Assembly: GCF_015477605.1 (NCBI RefSeq)
Contig: NZ_JADLQX010000023.1
Location: forward strand, 52,720 to 116,719
Source of the DNA: Nocardia amamiensis
GTDB lineage: Bacteria > Actinomycetota > Actinomycetes > Mycobacteriales > Mycobacteriaceae
DNA: 64,000 nucleotides
Direction of reading: 5' to 3'
The notes beneath the pieces were generated by a model that was not told the DNA's origin, searched no databases, and worked only from the letters and a program-made list of their open reading frames with translations. Shown piece after piece: positions 41,338 to 50,269 of the stretch (positions are counted from its first letter, which is position 1; every line of letters starts with the position of its first letter). The position numbers were made by a program, and so were the translations under genes.

Positions 41338-42243
41338 TCAGGCGTTCCGCTCGCCGGGCCGGGTCTCGGACAGCAGCGCGCGCAGGAAGCGCACGCTGTC
41401 GGCTGGCGACAGCGCTTCCACGCTGAGCCGGTTCATGACCGACATGTACACCTCCACGTCGCGCCTCTTCTCGAAGTAGAGCGAGCTGGTGAGTTGCTCG
41501 GTGTAGACGATGTCGGGCAGTTCGGGCTCCGGGAATCGGAGAATGCTGAACGGCCCGCCCGCGGCAGAGTGCCCGCCGGCCGCGTACGTCAGGACCTGGA
41601 TCCTGACATTGGGACGTGCGGCCATCTCGACCAGGTACTCGATCTGCTCTCGCAGGACTTGCGTGCCGCCAACGGGCCGGCGCAGCGCGTTCTCGTCGAT
41701 GACCGCCCAGAGGGTCGGCGCGGCCGCCCGGTCGAGGATCCGCTGGCGGCGCATGCGGATGGCGACCCGGCGCTCGGTCTCGTTCTTGTTGGCGAGCTGG
41801 ATCACCGCACGCGCGTAATCGGCGGTCTGCAGCAGACCCGGAATGAATTGCGCCTCGTAGGTGCGGATCGTCGTGGCGGCTTGTTCGAGACCGATGTAGG
41901 TCTCGAACCACGCCGGGAGCAGATCGCTGTAGCGCTGCCACCAGCCGGGGTCGTTGGCGCGGCGAGCCAGTTCGAAGTATGTTTCGCGTTCAGAGGGGTC
42001 GACAATGCCGTACAGGGTCAGCAGGTCGCGGAGGTCGCGTTCCTTGAACCCGGTGCGGCCCAGCTCCAGACGGCTGATCTTGGCGTGCGAACCGCGGATG
42101 GAGTCGCCCGCGGCCTCCCTGGTGATCCCACAGCCCTCGCGAAGCTGACGTAGACGACTGCCGAGCGCGATCCGCAGCACGGTCGGACCGCGTTCTGCGG
42201 CAGGTAATTCCGCGCTGGCGCCGCTGTCCTCGTCGTTGGTCAT
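41338..42243 (-). CDS. XRE-family regulator with DUF5753 domain
   Basis: 301 residues from ATG 42243 behind ACCGGAGGCACCC. The helix-turn-helix is at about 25-80 (LGSRLRQLREGCGITREAAGDSIRGSHAKISRLELGRTGFKERDL). The DUF5753 domain follows to the end and includes ATTIRTYEAQFIPGLLQTADYARAVI and PNVRIQVLTYAAGGHSAAGGPFSILRF. Such regulators are abundant in Streptomyces and Nocardia, usually beside a small DUF397 gene; no DUF397 gene is seen here. Its neighbours are methyltransferase-type genes divergent from it, which may be its targets. Confidence 0.9.
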   Translation of the reverse strand: MTNDEDSGASAELPAAERGPTVLRIALGSRLRQLREGCGITREAAGDSIRGSHAKISRLELGRTGFKERDLRDLLTLYGIVDPSERETYFELARRANDPGWWQRYSDLLPAWFETYIGLEQAATTIRTYEAQFIPGLLQTADYARAVIQLANKNETERRVAIRMRRQRILDRAAAPTLWAVIDENALRRPVGGTQVLREQIEYLVEMAARPNVRIQVLTYAAGGHSAAGGPFSILRFPEPELPDIVYTEQLTSSLYFEKRRDVEVYMSVMNRLSVEALSPADSVRFLRALLSETRPGERNA

Positions 42244-42499
42244 GGGTGCCTCCGGTCGATCGCGGGGGTAGACCGCGGGGCTCGATGCCTTCACCATTAC
42301 AGCTCACGTGACGTCGGCTGCTGATCCTACTCGGCCGTGCTCCAGTCCCGATCACGATGCGAGCACGAACCGCAAACTTCGGTGCGTATGCATGTATTCG
42401 CAAGAGCGGCAACGCAATTACTTGACCGCAATGCTGGGCAAGCCGCGACCGGTGTGCGTAGAGTCGCCCCCGACGGTGGCCGCGCGGAGGAGGAGAGCC

Positions 42500-42887
42500 A
42501 TGACGTCAGCCGAAGGGTCGACCCGGCTAGCGGGAGTCGACCCGAACACTCCGGGCATCGCACGCGTGTACGACTACGCCCTCGGCGGGACGAACTGGTT
42601 CGAGGTCGACCGGGAGGCCTACGAGCACCTGAAGAAGACCGTGCCGCGCCGCCGAGGACGAGTACCTGCACGGGCTGGCGAGGCAGGCCGAGCGGGCGCT
42701 GCACGACGAGCGGCTCGGTACCGGCCGGTGGCGCACCCACGCGGAGATCCGAGCGTTCTTCGCGGGGCTGGACATGGTTCCGCCCGGACTGGTGGAGCTG
42801 CACGATTGGTGGCCCGGCGGACCCGCGCTGCGCACGCCGTGGCCCGACGAACATCTCATTCTCGGCGGCGTCGGCCGCAAACCGTAA
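42500..42887 (+). pseudogene. Decayed DUF574-type SAM-dependent methyltransferase
   Basis: ATG 42500 behind GGAGGAGAGCC opens the family N terminus (VDPNTPGIARVYDYALGGTNWFEVDREAYEHLKKTVPR). From about 42650 the homologous C terminus continues in another frame (EDEYLHGLARQAERALHDERLG..GRWRTHAEIRAFFAGLDMVPPGLVELHDWWPGGPALR..ILGGVGRKP) to the TAA at 42885. Compared with the intact 310-residue paralogue at 43492, about 150-180 residues, including the SAM-binding core, are missing at the junction, so the gene is non-functional. The start region is well preserved, suggesting recent decay. Confidence 0.75.
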
Positions 42888-42913
42888 ACCATTCCCCCAC
42901 CACGGAGCGCGAT

Positions 42914-43378
42914 ATGACATCGAACGACGTGCAGATCAGCGATCAGGACATCCATGACATGCTGTCCGAGGTCCTCCGTTTCACCAGCATCGACCTCGCG
43001 ACCTCCAAGGACGGCGTCAACTGGTGCTCGACCGCGTTCTTCGCCGAGCTGGACGGCGATCCGTTCCGCTTGACGCTCGTACTCGAGTCAGGGGGACGGA
43101 CATTGGCCGGGCTGCGCGCGAACCCGAGTGTGGGAGTCAAAGTCGTCCCCGACGGATTCCTCAACCCCTTCGCCCAAGGTTTGGGCACGGCCGCGGTGCG
43201 AACGCAATCCAGCGAGCGAGAGGAGACATTCCAGGCCCTGCTGCGCAAGGAGCCGCGGATCGAGCCGTTCCTGTCCACACCGATCGAGTCGGTGGTGGTG
43301 CGGGTCGACTGGTGGCGGGTCACCCACGTGCAGGGCGGTTTGCTGCCGGGACGCGTGCTGCACCGGCCCGGCACATAA
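42914..43378 (+). CDS. PPOX-type FMN-binding split-barrel protein
   Basis: 154 residues from ATG 42914, 26 bases after the methyltransferase remnant. The pyridoxamine-phosphate-oxidase-like split barrel is suggested by LSEVLRFTSIDLATSKDGVNWCSTAFFAELDGDPFRLTLVLESGGRTLAGLRANPSVGVKVVP and the later RTQSSEREETFQALLRKEPRIEPFLSTPIESVVVRVDWWRVTHVQG. Such proteins bind FMN, F420 or haem and act as reductases or binding proteins. It shares a rightward cluster with methyltransferase and DUF6081-like genes. The exact cofactor cannot be read from the sequence. Confidence 0.8.
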   Translation: MTSNDVQISDQDIHDMLSEVLRFTSIDLATSKDGVNWCSTAFFAELDGDPFRLTLVLESGGRTLAGLRANPSVGVKVVPDGFLNPFAQGLGTAAVRTQSSEREETFQALLRKEPRIEPFLSTPIESVVVRVDWWRVTHVQGGLLPGRVLHRPGT

Positions 43379-43491
43379 GCCGCAAATCAGACGAATTCGG
43401 CTCCGGCCGAACGGATAAGCACCAATTGCCCGGGAAATCAGCGGACCCTAGGCTGATGAGCCAGGCCACGGAAACGCAGAGAGAGGTCTCC

Positions 43492-44424
43492 ATGTCCGAT
43501 TCCGCCCCCCGGACCGGCGTCAGGGTGCCGGTCGGCGTGGACACCACACGCGCGAGCATCGCCCGCGTCTACGACGCGACCCTGGGCGGCAAGGACAATT
43601 ACGAGGTCGACCGCTTCGTCCGCGACAAGGTCGCCGAGGTCGCGCCGCGACAGAGCGATGTGGCCTGGATGAATCGTCGCTGGCTGCACCGTGTGGTGCG
43701 ATATCTGGCCGGTACCGTAGGCATCGACCAATTCCTCGATGTCGGCGCGGGTTTGCCGACGGTCGGCAACACCCACGAGATCGCGCAGCAGCAAAATCCC
43801 CAGGCGCGCGTGGTGTACGTCGACAACGACCCGGTGTGCAATATCCACGGCCGGGTGTTGCTCGAACGCAACGAGTACACCCATTTCGTGCCCGCGGATC
43901 TGACCGAGCCCAAGACCTTGCTCGCGCACTCGGAGGTCACGCCGCATCTCGACCTCACCCGACCGTTGGCGCTGATCCTGTGCGGCATCCTGCACCACGT
44001 CGACGACGCACTCGATCCCGCCGGAATCATGCGGCAGTACATCGACGCGCTCCCCGCGGGCTCGTACGTCGCGATCACCCACTTCTGGGACCCGGCCGAC
44101 GGATCCGAAGCCCACGATATGGCCATCGAGCTGCAACGACGTTTCACCGAAATGGGTTTGGGCTCCGGCTGGTACCGCACCCGCGAACAGATCGCCTCGT
44201 ACTTCGGCGATCTGGAGTTGATCGAACCGGGCCTGGTCGAGCTCGACGACTGGTGGCCGATGGGTCCCGCACTGCGCCCGCGCCTGACCGAGGAACGCCT
44301 CCTGCTGGGCGGGGTCGGATTGAAAGCGGGCTCCGCCAACGGTGTCGTGACCGCGTTGCGCCCGCGATCGACGGGCACGCGCGACCTACCCGATTCCGCC
44401 GATGACGACTCGGCAGAGAGGTAA
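43492..44424 (+). CDS. DUF574-type SAM-dependent methyltransferase
   Basis: 310 residues from ATG 43492 behind GAGAGG; an in-frame ATG 12 codons upstream is less well placed. The family N terminus is VDTTRASIARVYDATLGGKDNYEVDR. The SAM-binding region is QFLDVGAGLPTVGNTHEIAQQQNPQARVVYVDNDPV, with the acidic residue after the second strand. The C terminus carries SGWYRTREQIASYFGDLELIEPGLVELDDWWPMGP. The family is widespread in actinobacteria, mostly uncharacterised, and often beside XRE-DUF5753 regulators, as here. The methylated target is unknown. Confidence 0.92.
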   Translation: MSDSAPRTGVRVPVGVDTTRASIARVYDATLGGKDNYEVDRFVRDKVAEVAPRQSDVAWMNRRWLHRVVRYLAGTVGIDQFLDVGAGLPTVGNTHEIAQQQNPQARVVYVDNDPVCNIHGRVLLERNEYTHFVPADLTEPKTLLAHSEVTPHLDLTRPLALILCGILHHVDDALDPAGIMRQYIDALPAGSYVAITHFWDPADGSEAHDMAIELQRRFTEMGLGSGWYRTREQIASYFGDLELIEPGLVELDDWWPMGPALRPRLTEERLLLGGVGLKAGSANGVVTALRPRSTGTRDLPDSADDDSAER

Positions 44425-44431
44425 TGCCGCG

Positions 44432-45136
44432 ATGACATACGACGACCTGAACGGACCAGAACTACGCGAAGACCGGTGGCGTTTTCTGGAGGTTCCGCTC
44501 GGGGAAGACAAGACCTGGCGCTACGCCGACCCCGCCGCTCAGACGGAGATCGGGGACGGCACGGTGTCGGTCCGTATCGAAGCCTTCACCCGGTCCAATG
44601 CCGCCGTCCAGATCCTCGACAACCCGAAGCAGCTGCTGGTGTCGACCGAGGCGTTCGATCTCACCGGCGGATCACGCACCTTCGCGGTGGAGATGGCCGC
44701 GGAGAACATCGGCGTCACCGGCGAGGATTACCGGGACGGGTTCGCCGCCTTCAACGTTCTCGATATGGGCAGTGCCCAGGTGTTCGACCTGATCGCGACG
44801 AGCAAGAACGCCTATGCGATCCACGAAAGGCTGTTCGTGCCGGGTGTCGTCCCGAAAGAGCAGGCATTCACTCATGTCGTGCACGCGCCGCTGGCGGGCG
44901 TCGACATCAAACCCGCCGAGTTCCATCGCTACGCCGTCACCATCGACCGGGCCGCGGACACCGTCGGCTGGTACGTCGACGACTCGCCTGTATACACCAC
45001 TTACGCTCCGCGACTGCCCGAGACGGTGCAGATCGGGTTCGGCATTATCACGCTGCATCCGATCGAGGACGGCCACAGCACGTCGCTGCGCGGGCAGGGC
45101 CTGCACGGGTCTTGGCGGAACTTCACCGTCGACTGA
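44432..45136 (+). CDS. DUF6081-like protein
   Basis: 234 residues from ATG 44432, eight bases after the methyltransferase stop and behind GAGAGGTAATGCCG, so it is surely co-transcribed. The pattern RWRFLEVPLGEDKTWRYADPAAQTEIGDGTVSVRIEAFTRSNAAVQILDNPKQLLVSTEAF, the MAAENIGVTGEDYRDGFAAFNVLDM block and HERLFVPGVVPKEQAFTHV match what I know as DUF6081 proteins. The strand-rich layout suggests a concanavalin-like beta-sandwich. No signal peptide. Function unknown; its linkage to the methyltransferase suggests action on the same metabolite. Confidence 0.75.
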   Translation: MTYDDLNGPELREDRWRFLEVPLGEDKTWRYADPAAQTEIGDGTVSVRIEAFTRSNAAVQILDNPKQLLVSTEAFDLTGGSRTFAVEMAAENIGVTGEDYRDGFAAFNVLDMGSAQVFDLIATSKNAYAIHERLFVPGVVPKEQAFTHVVHAPLAGVDIKPAEFHRYAVTIDRAADTVGWYVDDSPVYTTYAPRLPETVQIGFGIITLHPIEDGHSTSLRGQGLHGSWRNFTVD

Positions 45137-45154
45137 TCGAGTCCGAAAACGCAT

Positions 45155-45182
45155 GGTGCCCGGTCGCGTTCGACCGGGCACC
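45155..45182. terminator. Bidirectional terminator
   Basis: GGTGCCCGGTCG (45155-45166) pairs perfectly with CGACCGGGCACC (45171-45182) around a CGTT loop, between the convergent DUF6081-like and small membrane protein genes. Confidence 0.75.
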
Positions 45183-45208
45183 GCTTCGTCCGCCGCCCTA
45201 TCGTGGGG

Positions 45209-45403
45209 CTACCACCGCTCGGACATCTCCTTCCGTGGCCATTCGGCGCCGCCCTGGCGGGCGTACTCTTCCGACATGGCGTCGGTCTCCGCCACGTCGA
45301 AGTCGTACTCGTCGAACTCACGACGGCGCGGGTCCCACACCATCGCCACGGCCGCCACTGCCAGCAGCGTAATGACTATGGCCGCTATGACTCCATACAG
45401 CAC
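45209..45403 (-). CDS. 64-residue membrane protein of unknown function
   Basis: The start is taken as GTG 45403, nine bases after AGAAGG; upstream in-frame codons give a longer version. One hydrophobic helix (VLYGVIAAIVITLLAVAAVA) is followed by a charged cytoplasmic-type tail WDPRRREFDEYDFDVAETDAMSEEYARQ. The tail is strongly acidic and may contact another protein. No family recognised. It is convergent with the DUF6081-like gene. Confidence 0.5.
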   Translation of the reverse strand: MLYGVIAAIVITLLAVAAVAMVWDPRRREFDEYDFDVAETDAMSEEYARQGGAEWPRKEMSERW

Positions 45404-45815
45404 GTCTAACACCCTTCTGCAGAAATAACGAATCGCCGACGCGGACCGTGCCGGATACTCAACGCGCACAGCTCATTTCACGTCGCACGCATCCTAAACC
45501 GAGCCGGACCCCACGGCAGGCCGAGGATCGGTGACGCCACTCACCATTGCGCCGATCCGGCCGGAACACGGCGCGCACCGATTCCGTGGAAACACCACCG
45601 CGAATGTTCAGCGTCGCCTAGGCTCAGCGCTGTCCCGGTGGCTCCGGGACATCCCACGCGGAACCGGTACGCCCAATCCGGCCGCGATTGCTGGTGGTAG
45701 CGGTGGGGTTCACCCAACTCGATGAACCTCGCCGTCCCCCAATTCCCCCTGAATCCCGCGGACATTCGCGTGGAATCACGCGCATCCGGCATCCGTAGAG
45801 CTACCGTCTTCGGTC
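45404..45815. other. Intergenic region without a supported gene
   Basis: About 410 bases. A small hairpin GTCCCGG-TGGCT-CCGGGAC lies at 45632-45650 and a CCTAGGCT word near 45618 could be a promoter -10 region. Open frames here lack ribosome-binding sites. Confidence 0.35.
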
Positions 45816-46112
45816 ATGGACGACATCGAACTGCAGCCACCGACCGTCGCCTCCCCCAAGCACACCGGACTGGTCCTGGACATCGCCGCCCTGAGCATCC
45901 ACAACCCCCTCGCCGGGCCCGGCGAGATCACCTATCCCTTCATCCGCTGCACCGACCACCGAGTCCTGCGCCTACCGGAGCCGTTGCACCGCTGGGCGAC
46001 CGAAACCATCGCGCTCAGCCATGCCACGCACGCCGCAGGCGCACCACCCCTGTTTCCCGGTCAGGTCGAATTCGGCATTCTCGACGGCATCATGTACGCC
46101 GAAATCCTCTGA
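45816..46112 (+). CDS. Hypothetical 98-residue protein
   Basis: ATG 45816 with a weak upstream site. The protein contains several histidines and the segments GLVLDIAALSIHNPLAGPGEITYPFIRC and LHRWATETIALSHATHAAGAPPLFPGQVEFGILDGIMYAEIL. It is soluble, without signal peptide or helix of membrane type. I do not recognise a family. Third-position GC is high in this frame, which supports coding, but the evidence is moderate. The frame in another phase over the same region is basic and was rejected. Confidence 0.5.
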   Translation: MDDIELQPPTVASPKHTGLVLDIAALSIHNPLAGPGEITYPFIRCTDHRVLRLPEPLHRWATETIALSHATHAAGAPPLFPGQVEFGILDGIMYAEIL

Positions 46113-46455
46113 ACGACAGGCGCACAGCCGTGGCCGTCACGCCAAGTCAGCGGCGCGGTGGTCCGGTATCCCGCCGGTGATCCGGCCCATTGATCGCCTG
46201 GGTGGCCGCTGAGCCTGCCCGCCACGGTCTGAGCCGGAACCCGAGGGCAGCGGTGCGAGAGCGCGGCGGATCGAGGTCAGTAAGGTCAGGGGCGGGCATG
46301 AACAGACCGTGCCCAGCCCGCTCTGTGGCGAACGAAAGGGCTGGTTGGCGGCGCGCCCGGCCCCGCGTGTGGCGCGCGTTCCGGGAGCACGACACACTGG
46401 ACGCCGTGAATCGCATGTCAATCCGACCGCGCGACCGCGCACTGGACGGCCTGCC
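46113..46455. other. Intergenic region upstream of the TerD-AIM24 gene
   Basis: About 340 bases. An 89-codon open frame (46190-46459) ends in a GTGA overlap with the downstream start, but it is Arg-rich, has no site or family features and is probably spurious. No other signal seen. Confidence 0.35.
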
Positions 46456-47943
46456 GTGACCGATCTGGCTCGCGGTGAGAACCGCCCCGCGCCCGGAGAT
46501 CGGCTGACGGTCACCGTCACCTGCTCGGCTCCCGTCGACGTTTCGGCGCTGCTGCTGAACGCCGCGGGCAGAGTACGCTCCGATGCCGACTTCGTGTTCT
46601 TCAATCAGCCCGTCGCGACCGGCGTCACCTACCGGCACGGTCGAGGCGCCGGTGACGTGGTGGACATCCAGACCAGTGCGCTTCCCGCCGATGTCGACCG
46701 GGTCGTCGTCACCGCGAGCCTGGACGGCAGCGGGCCGCCCACGTTCGCGGCCGTCGGCTCCCTGCGTGCGACCATCGCGTCCTCCTCGGGCACGCTGGCC
46801 TTCCCGATGACCGGGCTCAGCACCGAGACCGCGGTGGTCTGCGTGGAGATCTACCGGCGCGGCGGCGGATGGAAGGTCCGCGCGGTCGGCCAGGGTTACG
46901 ACAACGGCTTGGCCGGGATCGCGACGGCGTTCGGCGTGAACATCGACGACGAACCCGCGCCGCCCACCCCGCCGCCCGCTCCTGCTCCCCCGCCGGTGGC
47001 CGGACCAGTGGCTGCGGCGCCTCCGTCGTATCAGCCCGCGCCACAGTCCGCCTATCCCGCGCCCCCGGCCTATCCACCGCAACCGGCCTACGCTCCGCAA
47101 CCGGCCTATCCCCCACAACCCGCCCATCCACCGCAACCGGCCTATTCCGCGCCCGCGGCGGCGCCGCCACCACCGATGCCTTCACCTCAGCAAGGAGCGC
47201 TGCCGATGCAGAGCGAACTGTTCGCCCCCAGCCACGCCGAAGTCACCGGCGCGGGCATTCAGAAGCAGGGCGGCAAGATGATCAAGGTCGCCGTCAACGG
47301 CGAGGTCATGGCGCGGGCCGGGTCGATGGTCGCCTACCAGGGCGATCTGCATTTCCAGGCGCTCGGCGCCGGCGGTATCGGGCGGGCGATCCAGCAGCGG
47401 CTGACCGGTGAAGGCGTTCCGCTGATGAAGATCTCCGGCCGCGGCGACCTGTTCGTCGCCAACGGCGCCGCCGACGTGCACACCATCGATCTGGACGGCA
47501 CCGACGGCCTGACCATCAACGGCGCCAACGTGCTCGCGTTCGATTCCAGCCTGCGCTACGACATCCGGATGGTGCAGGGCGCCGCCGGATTCGCCAGCAA
47601 CGCCGGATTGTTCAACTGCGTCTTCACCGGCCGCGGCCGCATCGCCATCACCACGCACGGCACACCGGTGGTGCTCAACGTCGATCAGCCGACCTATGCC
47701 GATCCGCAGGCGGCGGTCGCCTGGTCGTCGAGCCTGCAGACCGGCATCAAACGCAACGACTCCTTCGGCCTCGGCAGGCTGATGGGCCGCAGCACCGGCG
47801 AGGGGATGACGCTGTCGTTCTCCGGCCACGGTTTCGTCATCGTGCAGCCCTCGGAGCTTCCGCCCGGCGGCTTCCTCGGCGGCACCGGCGGCGGCCAGGA
47901 GGCGGGGCAGAGCGGCGGCGTACTGGGCGGACTGTTCGGGTAA
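46456..47943 (+). CDS. TerD-domain / AIM24-domain fusion protein
   Basis: 495 residues from GTG 46456, since the TerD domain begins immediately after. Residues 1-165 are TerD-like: LTVTVTCSAPVDVSALLLNAAGRVRSDADFVFFNQPVATGVTYRH, then VVTASLDGSGPPTFAAVG and ETAVVCVEIYRRGGGWKVRAVGQGYDNGLAGIATAFGV. Asp residues of this fold bind calcium. A Pro-rich linker (165-250) has five copies of a PPQPAY-like unit. Residues 250-480 form an AIM24-type domain (VMARAGSMVAYQGDLHFQ; NVDQPTYADPQAAVAWSSSLQTGIK). TerD proteins act in tellurite/stress responses. AIM24 proteins are uncharacterised in bacteria. It lies alone, without other ter genes. Confidence 0.88.
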   Translation: MTDLARGENRPAPGDRLTVTVTCSAPVDVSALLLNAAGRVRSDADFVFFNQPVATGVTYRHGRGAGDVVDIQTSALPADVDRVVVTASLDGSGPPTFAAVGSLRATIASSSGTLAFPMTGLSTETAVVCVEIYRRGGGWKVRAVGQGYDNGLAGIATAFGVNIDDEPAPPTPPPAPAPPPVAGPVAAAPPSYQPAPQSAYPAPPAYPPQPAYAPQPAYPPQPAHPPQPAYSAPAAAPPPPMPSPQQGALPMQSELFAPSHAEVTGAGIQKQGGKMIKVAVNGEVMARAGSMVAYQGDLHFQALGAGGIGRAIQQRLTGEGVPLMKISGRGDLFVANGAADVHTIDLDGTDGLTINGANVLAFDSSLRYDIRMVQGAAGFASNAGLFNCVFTGRGRIAITTHGTPVVLNVDQPTYADPQAAVAWSSSLQTGIKRNDSFGLGRLMGRSTGEGMTLSFSGHGFVIVQPSELPPGGFLGGTGGGQEAGQSGGVLGGLFG

Positions 47944-48024
47944 ACGCGGCGCTATCGGTGTCCGCTCCGGCATGCGCGGAGCCCTCCGTGGTCACGCTTC
48001 GCTGCCGCCTCCGGGCCTGACCGC

Positions 48025-49458
48025 TCATGCCGTGAGCGAAACGAGTTCGACGACGGTGATGTCCGACGGTGCGCCCACGCGCACCGGCGGACCCCACGCC
48101 CCGGCTCCCCTGCTGACGTACAGCTGGGTGTCGCCATAGCGCTCCAGCCCGGCAAGGGTCGGATTCGCCAGGCCGGCAAGGTAATTGCCGGGCCAGATCT
48201 GCCCACCATGGGTATGGCCGGACAGCTGGAGATCGACACCGTGCGCGACCGCGTCCTCGATCAGAATCGGCTGGTGCGCCAGCATTACCGCCGTGCGGGC
48301 GCGGTCGCGGTCGCCGAGCGCCTTGCCGAAATCCGGGCCTTGGCCGGTCCGTTCGCCCTGCACATCGTTCACTCCCGCGAGGTCGAATCCCGGTAGCTCG
48401 GTGCGGGCATTCGCCAGCAAGTGCATGCCGAGTTCCTGGACGTGCTCGATCCACTGCTCGGCGCCGGAGAAGTACTCGTGGTTGCCGGTGACGAAGAACG
48501 CGCCGTGCCGGGCACGCAGCCGCGCCAGCGGCTCGACGGCCGAGCGCAGGTGCTCGACGCTGCCGTCCACCAAGTCGCCGACGACCGCGATGAGGTCGGG
48601 TTGGGTGTCGTTGACAGTCCGGACCACCCGCTCGGCGAAGCTGCGGCCCAGGATCGGGCCGAGATGGACGTCACTGACCACCGTGATCCGGAATCCATCG
48701 GCACTGCGCGGCAATTTCGCCAGGGGCACGGCCACACGCTTGACGCTGGGTCCGTTGAGGACGCCATACGCTCCGAGGCCCACGGTAGTCGCTGCGGCGG
48801 CCACGGCGGCTCCACCCACCACCCGCGAGACGAAGACGCGGCGAGGTAGTCGACTGGCCGCGGACGCGGTCGGCGCGGTGGAGACGGAGTCAGCCGACGC
48901 TGTCGCGGCGACCTCGTCCGGCATGGAATCCGGCGCTGCGGCGGAGTTGTTCGCGGCGACAGCCGGATCACTCGCAACAGCAGTAGCCCGTATGGGATCC
49001 GATGCGAGCGCACCCGAGTCCGCGGCGGCGGCAGGTTTCCGCGCAATGGGCTTTTCCTGGTCGGGACTCAAAGCGGATGTAGGTTTCGCCTCGACCGTAG
49101 CGGCCGGTGCGTCCACCGCTGGGTCGCGGTCCAGCCAGCGCAGCAGCAAACGCCGGATCGGCTCGCCGACCAGCAGCGCCAGCAGCAGATACACCAGCAG
49201 CGCGCCCCAGAGATAGCCGGGCCAGGCGATGATCCGTACCACGGCGAACGGCGCGGACGCCACCTCGGCGACCGTCGCACCGACCAGCAGCAGCGGCCCC
49301 GCCAGCACGACCGCGGTGCCGACGCGTCGCCCGAGCGAGCCCTCGATGGTGGTGTCCCGCACCAGGCGCCGCCACAGGTACCAGTGCAGCGCGCCGAACA
49401 CCGCGACGACGCCGAGCACCGCGAGAAGGGCTCCGACGGCAACAAGCACAACCACCAC
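48025..49458 (-). CDS. Membrane-anchored metallophosphoesterase
   Basis: 477 residues. Three or four N-terminal hydrophobic segments (VVVLVAVGALLAVLGVVAVFG; AVVLAGPLLLVGATVAEV; YLWGALLVYLLLALLVG) are followed by an Ala/Asp-rich linker. A further hydrophobic segment (RVVGGAAVAAAATTVGLGAYGVL) precedes the catalytic domain. The metallophosphoesterase motifs are complete: SDVHLGP, VVGDLVDG, GNHEYFSG, LAHQP and GHTHGGQIW. These bind two metal ions and hydrolyse phosphodiesters or nucleotides, or UDP-linked lipids in related YaeI-type proteins. The last hydrophobic part preceded by RRVFVSR resembles a Tat-like signal within the protein, unusual for its position. Confidence 0.88.
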   Translation of the reverse strand: MVVVLVAVGALLAVLGVVAVFGALHWYLWRRLVRDTTIEGSLGRRVGTAVVLAGPLLLVGATVAEVASAPFAVVRIIAWPGYLWGALLVYLLLALLVGEPIRRLLLRWLDRDPAVDAPAATVEAKPTSALSPDQEKPIARKPAAAADSGALASDPIRATAVASDPAVAANNSAAAPDSMPDEVAATASADSVSTAPTASAASRLPRRVFVSRVVGGAAVAAAATTVGLGAYGVLNGPSVKRVAVPLAKLPRSADGFRITVVSDVHLGPILGRSFAERVVRTVNDTQPDLIAVVGDLVDGSVEHLRSAVEPLARLRARHGAFFVTGNHEYFSGAEQWIEHVQELGMHLLANARTELPGFDLAGVNDVQGERTGQGPDFGKALGDRDRARTAVMLAHQPILIEDAVAHGVDLQLSGHTHGGQIWPGNYLAGLANPTLAGLERYGDTQLYVSRGAGAWGPPVRVGAPSDITVVELVSLTA

Positions 49459-49549
49459 AACGGCACTCTCTGTGAGCTTTTCGGGATCCGCGGCACCAAC
49501 TTACGTCACGGCGTCGATAACGCGCGCCGTGCCGGGTTGCCCCCGCCGG

Positions 49550-50062
49550 TCATCTCGTCCGCTCGAGCACACCGCGCACGAAGGCGGCCTGACCCGCGTG
49601 CTGCAAATCGTCGGAGATCACGCTGACCAGCCGCACGCCCAGCGTCACCGGCGGGTCCCATCGGGTGTCGACGACGCGGTCGAGATCGCCGTCCCCGAGC
49701 TCACGGACGAAACGCAGCGTCTGCTCGTGCACGGCGTCGTAATAGCCGGTGAGCAGTTCGGCCGAAGCGCGGATGGCGGCCACGTCTGCGGGCCGGTCGC
49801 CGTATCCGGTCGCGGTTTTGTCGACCGGCAGGCCGAACCGGTCGAACCAGCCCTGCGCGGTCCATACCTGCTCGATGCCGGCCACATCGGCGATGTGGTC
49901 GTCCTGCACGCGGGTCAGATGCCACACCAGCCACGCGATCGAGTTGGCTCCCGGCTCGACCCGGTGGACCAGGTCGTCCTCCCCCAGCCCGTCCACCGCC
50001 TCGTGCACTGTCTCCTTGATCCGCTCGTAGCCGTCGGTCAGCACATCGGCACTCGTAGCCAT
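49550..50062 (-). CDS. DinB-superfamily (mycothiol transferase-like) protein
   Basis: 170 residues from ATG 50062 behind AGAGGAGTCGACC; the frame is open further but lacks a site. The DinB/DUF664-type fold is shown by helix 1 VLTDGYERIKETVHEAVDGLGEDDLVHRV, the metal-site segment SIAWLVWHLTRVQDDHIADVAG (first His), and the C-terminal VISDDLQHAGQAAFVRGVL with the second His. A probable third ligand is in the middle helix (YYDAVHEQTLRFV). In actinobacteria such proteins are divalent-metal mycothiol-S-transferases that join mycothiol to electrophiles. The intact gene contrasts with the frameshifted relative at 6191. Confidence 0.82.
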   Translation of the reverse strand: MATSADVLTDGYERIKETVHEAVDGLGEDDLVHRVEPGANSIAWLVWHLTRVQDDHIADVAGIEQVWTAQGWFDRFGLPVDKTATGYGDRPADVAAIRASAELLTGYYDAVHEQTLRFVRELGDGDLDRVVDTRWDPPVTLGVRLVSVISDDLQHAGQAAFVRGVLERTR

Positions 50063-50269
50063 GGTCGACTCCTCTCGATGTCCGGTGCCCTGACGGTACC
50101 CAGCGCGGCGACCCGGCACGAGCGCCGACGAGCCGGGAATTCTCGCACGTTCGCACCACATTGAACGTGCCGTTATATGGCGGTACGATATTCAATGGCG
50201 AGATCAGGTTCGGTGGAGGCAACTGGGTCACCGGCCGGACGACTACCTACCGAAGTGAGGAAGTACCGA

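Noticed and set aside
45722..46180. 152-codon frame overlapping the 98-residue hypothetical protein
   Set aside because: Basic, His/Arg/Pro-rich composition of a shadow frame; the 98-residue frame looks more protein-like.
46190..46459. 89-codon frame overlapping the TerD-AIM24 start by GTGA
   Set aside because: Arg-rich, no ribosome-binding site, no family; the overlap is likely chance.
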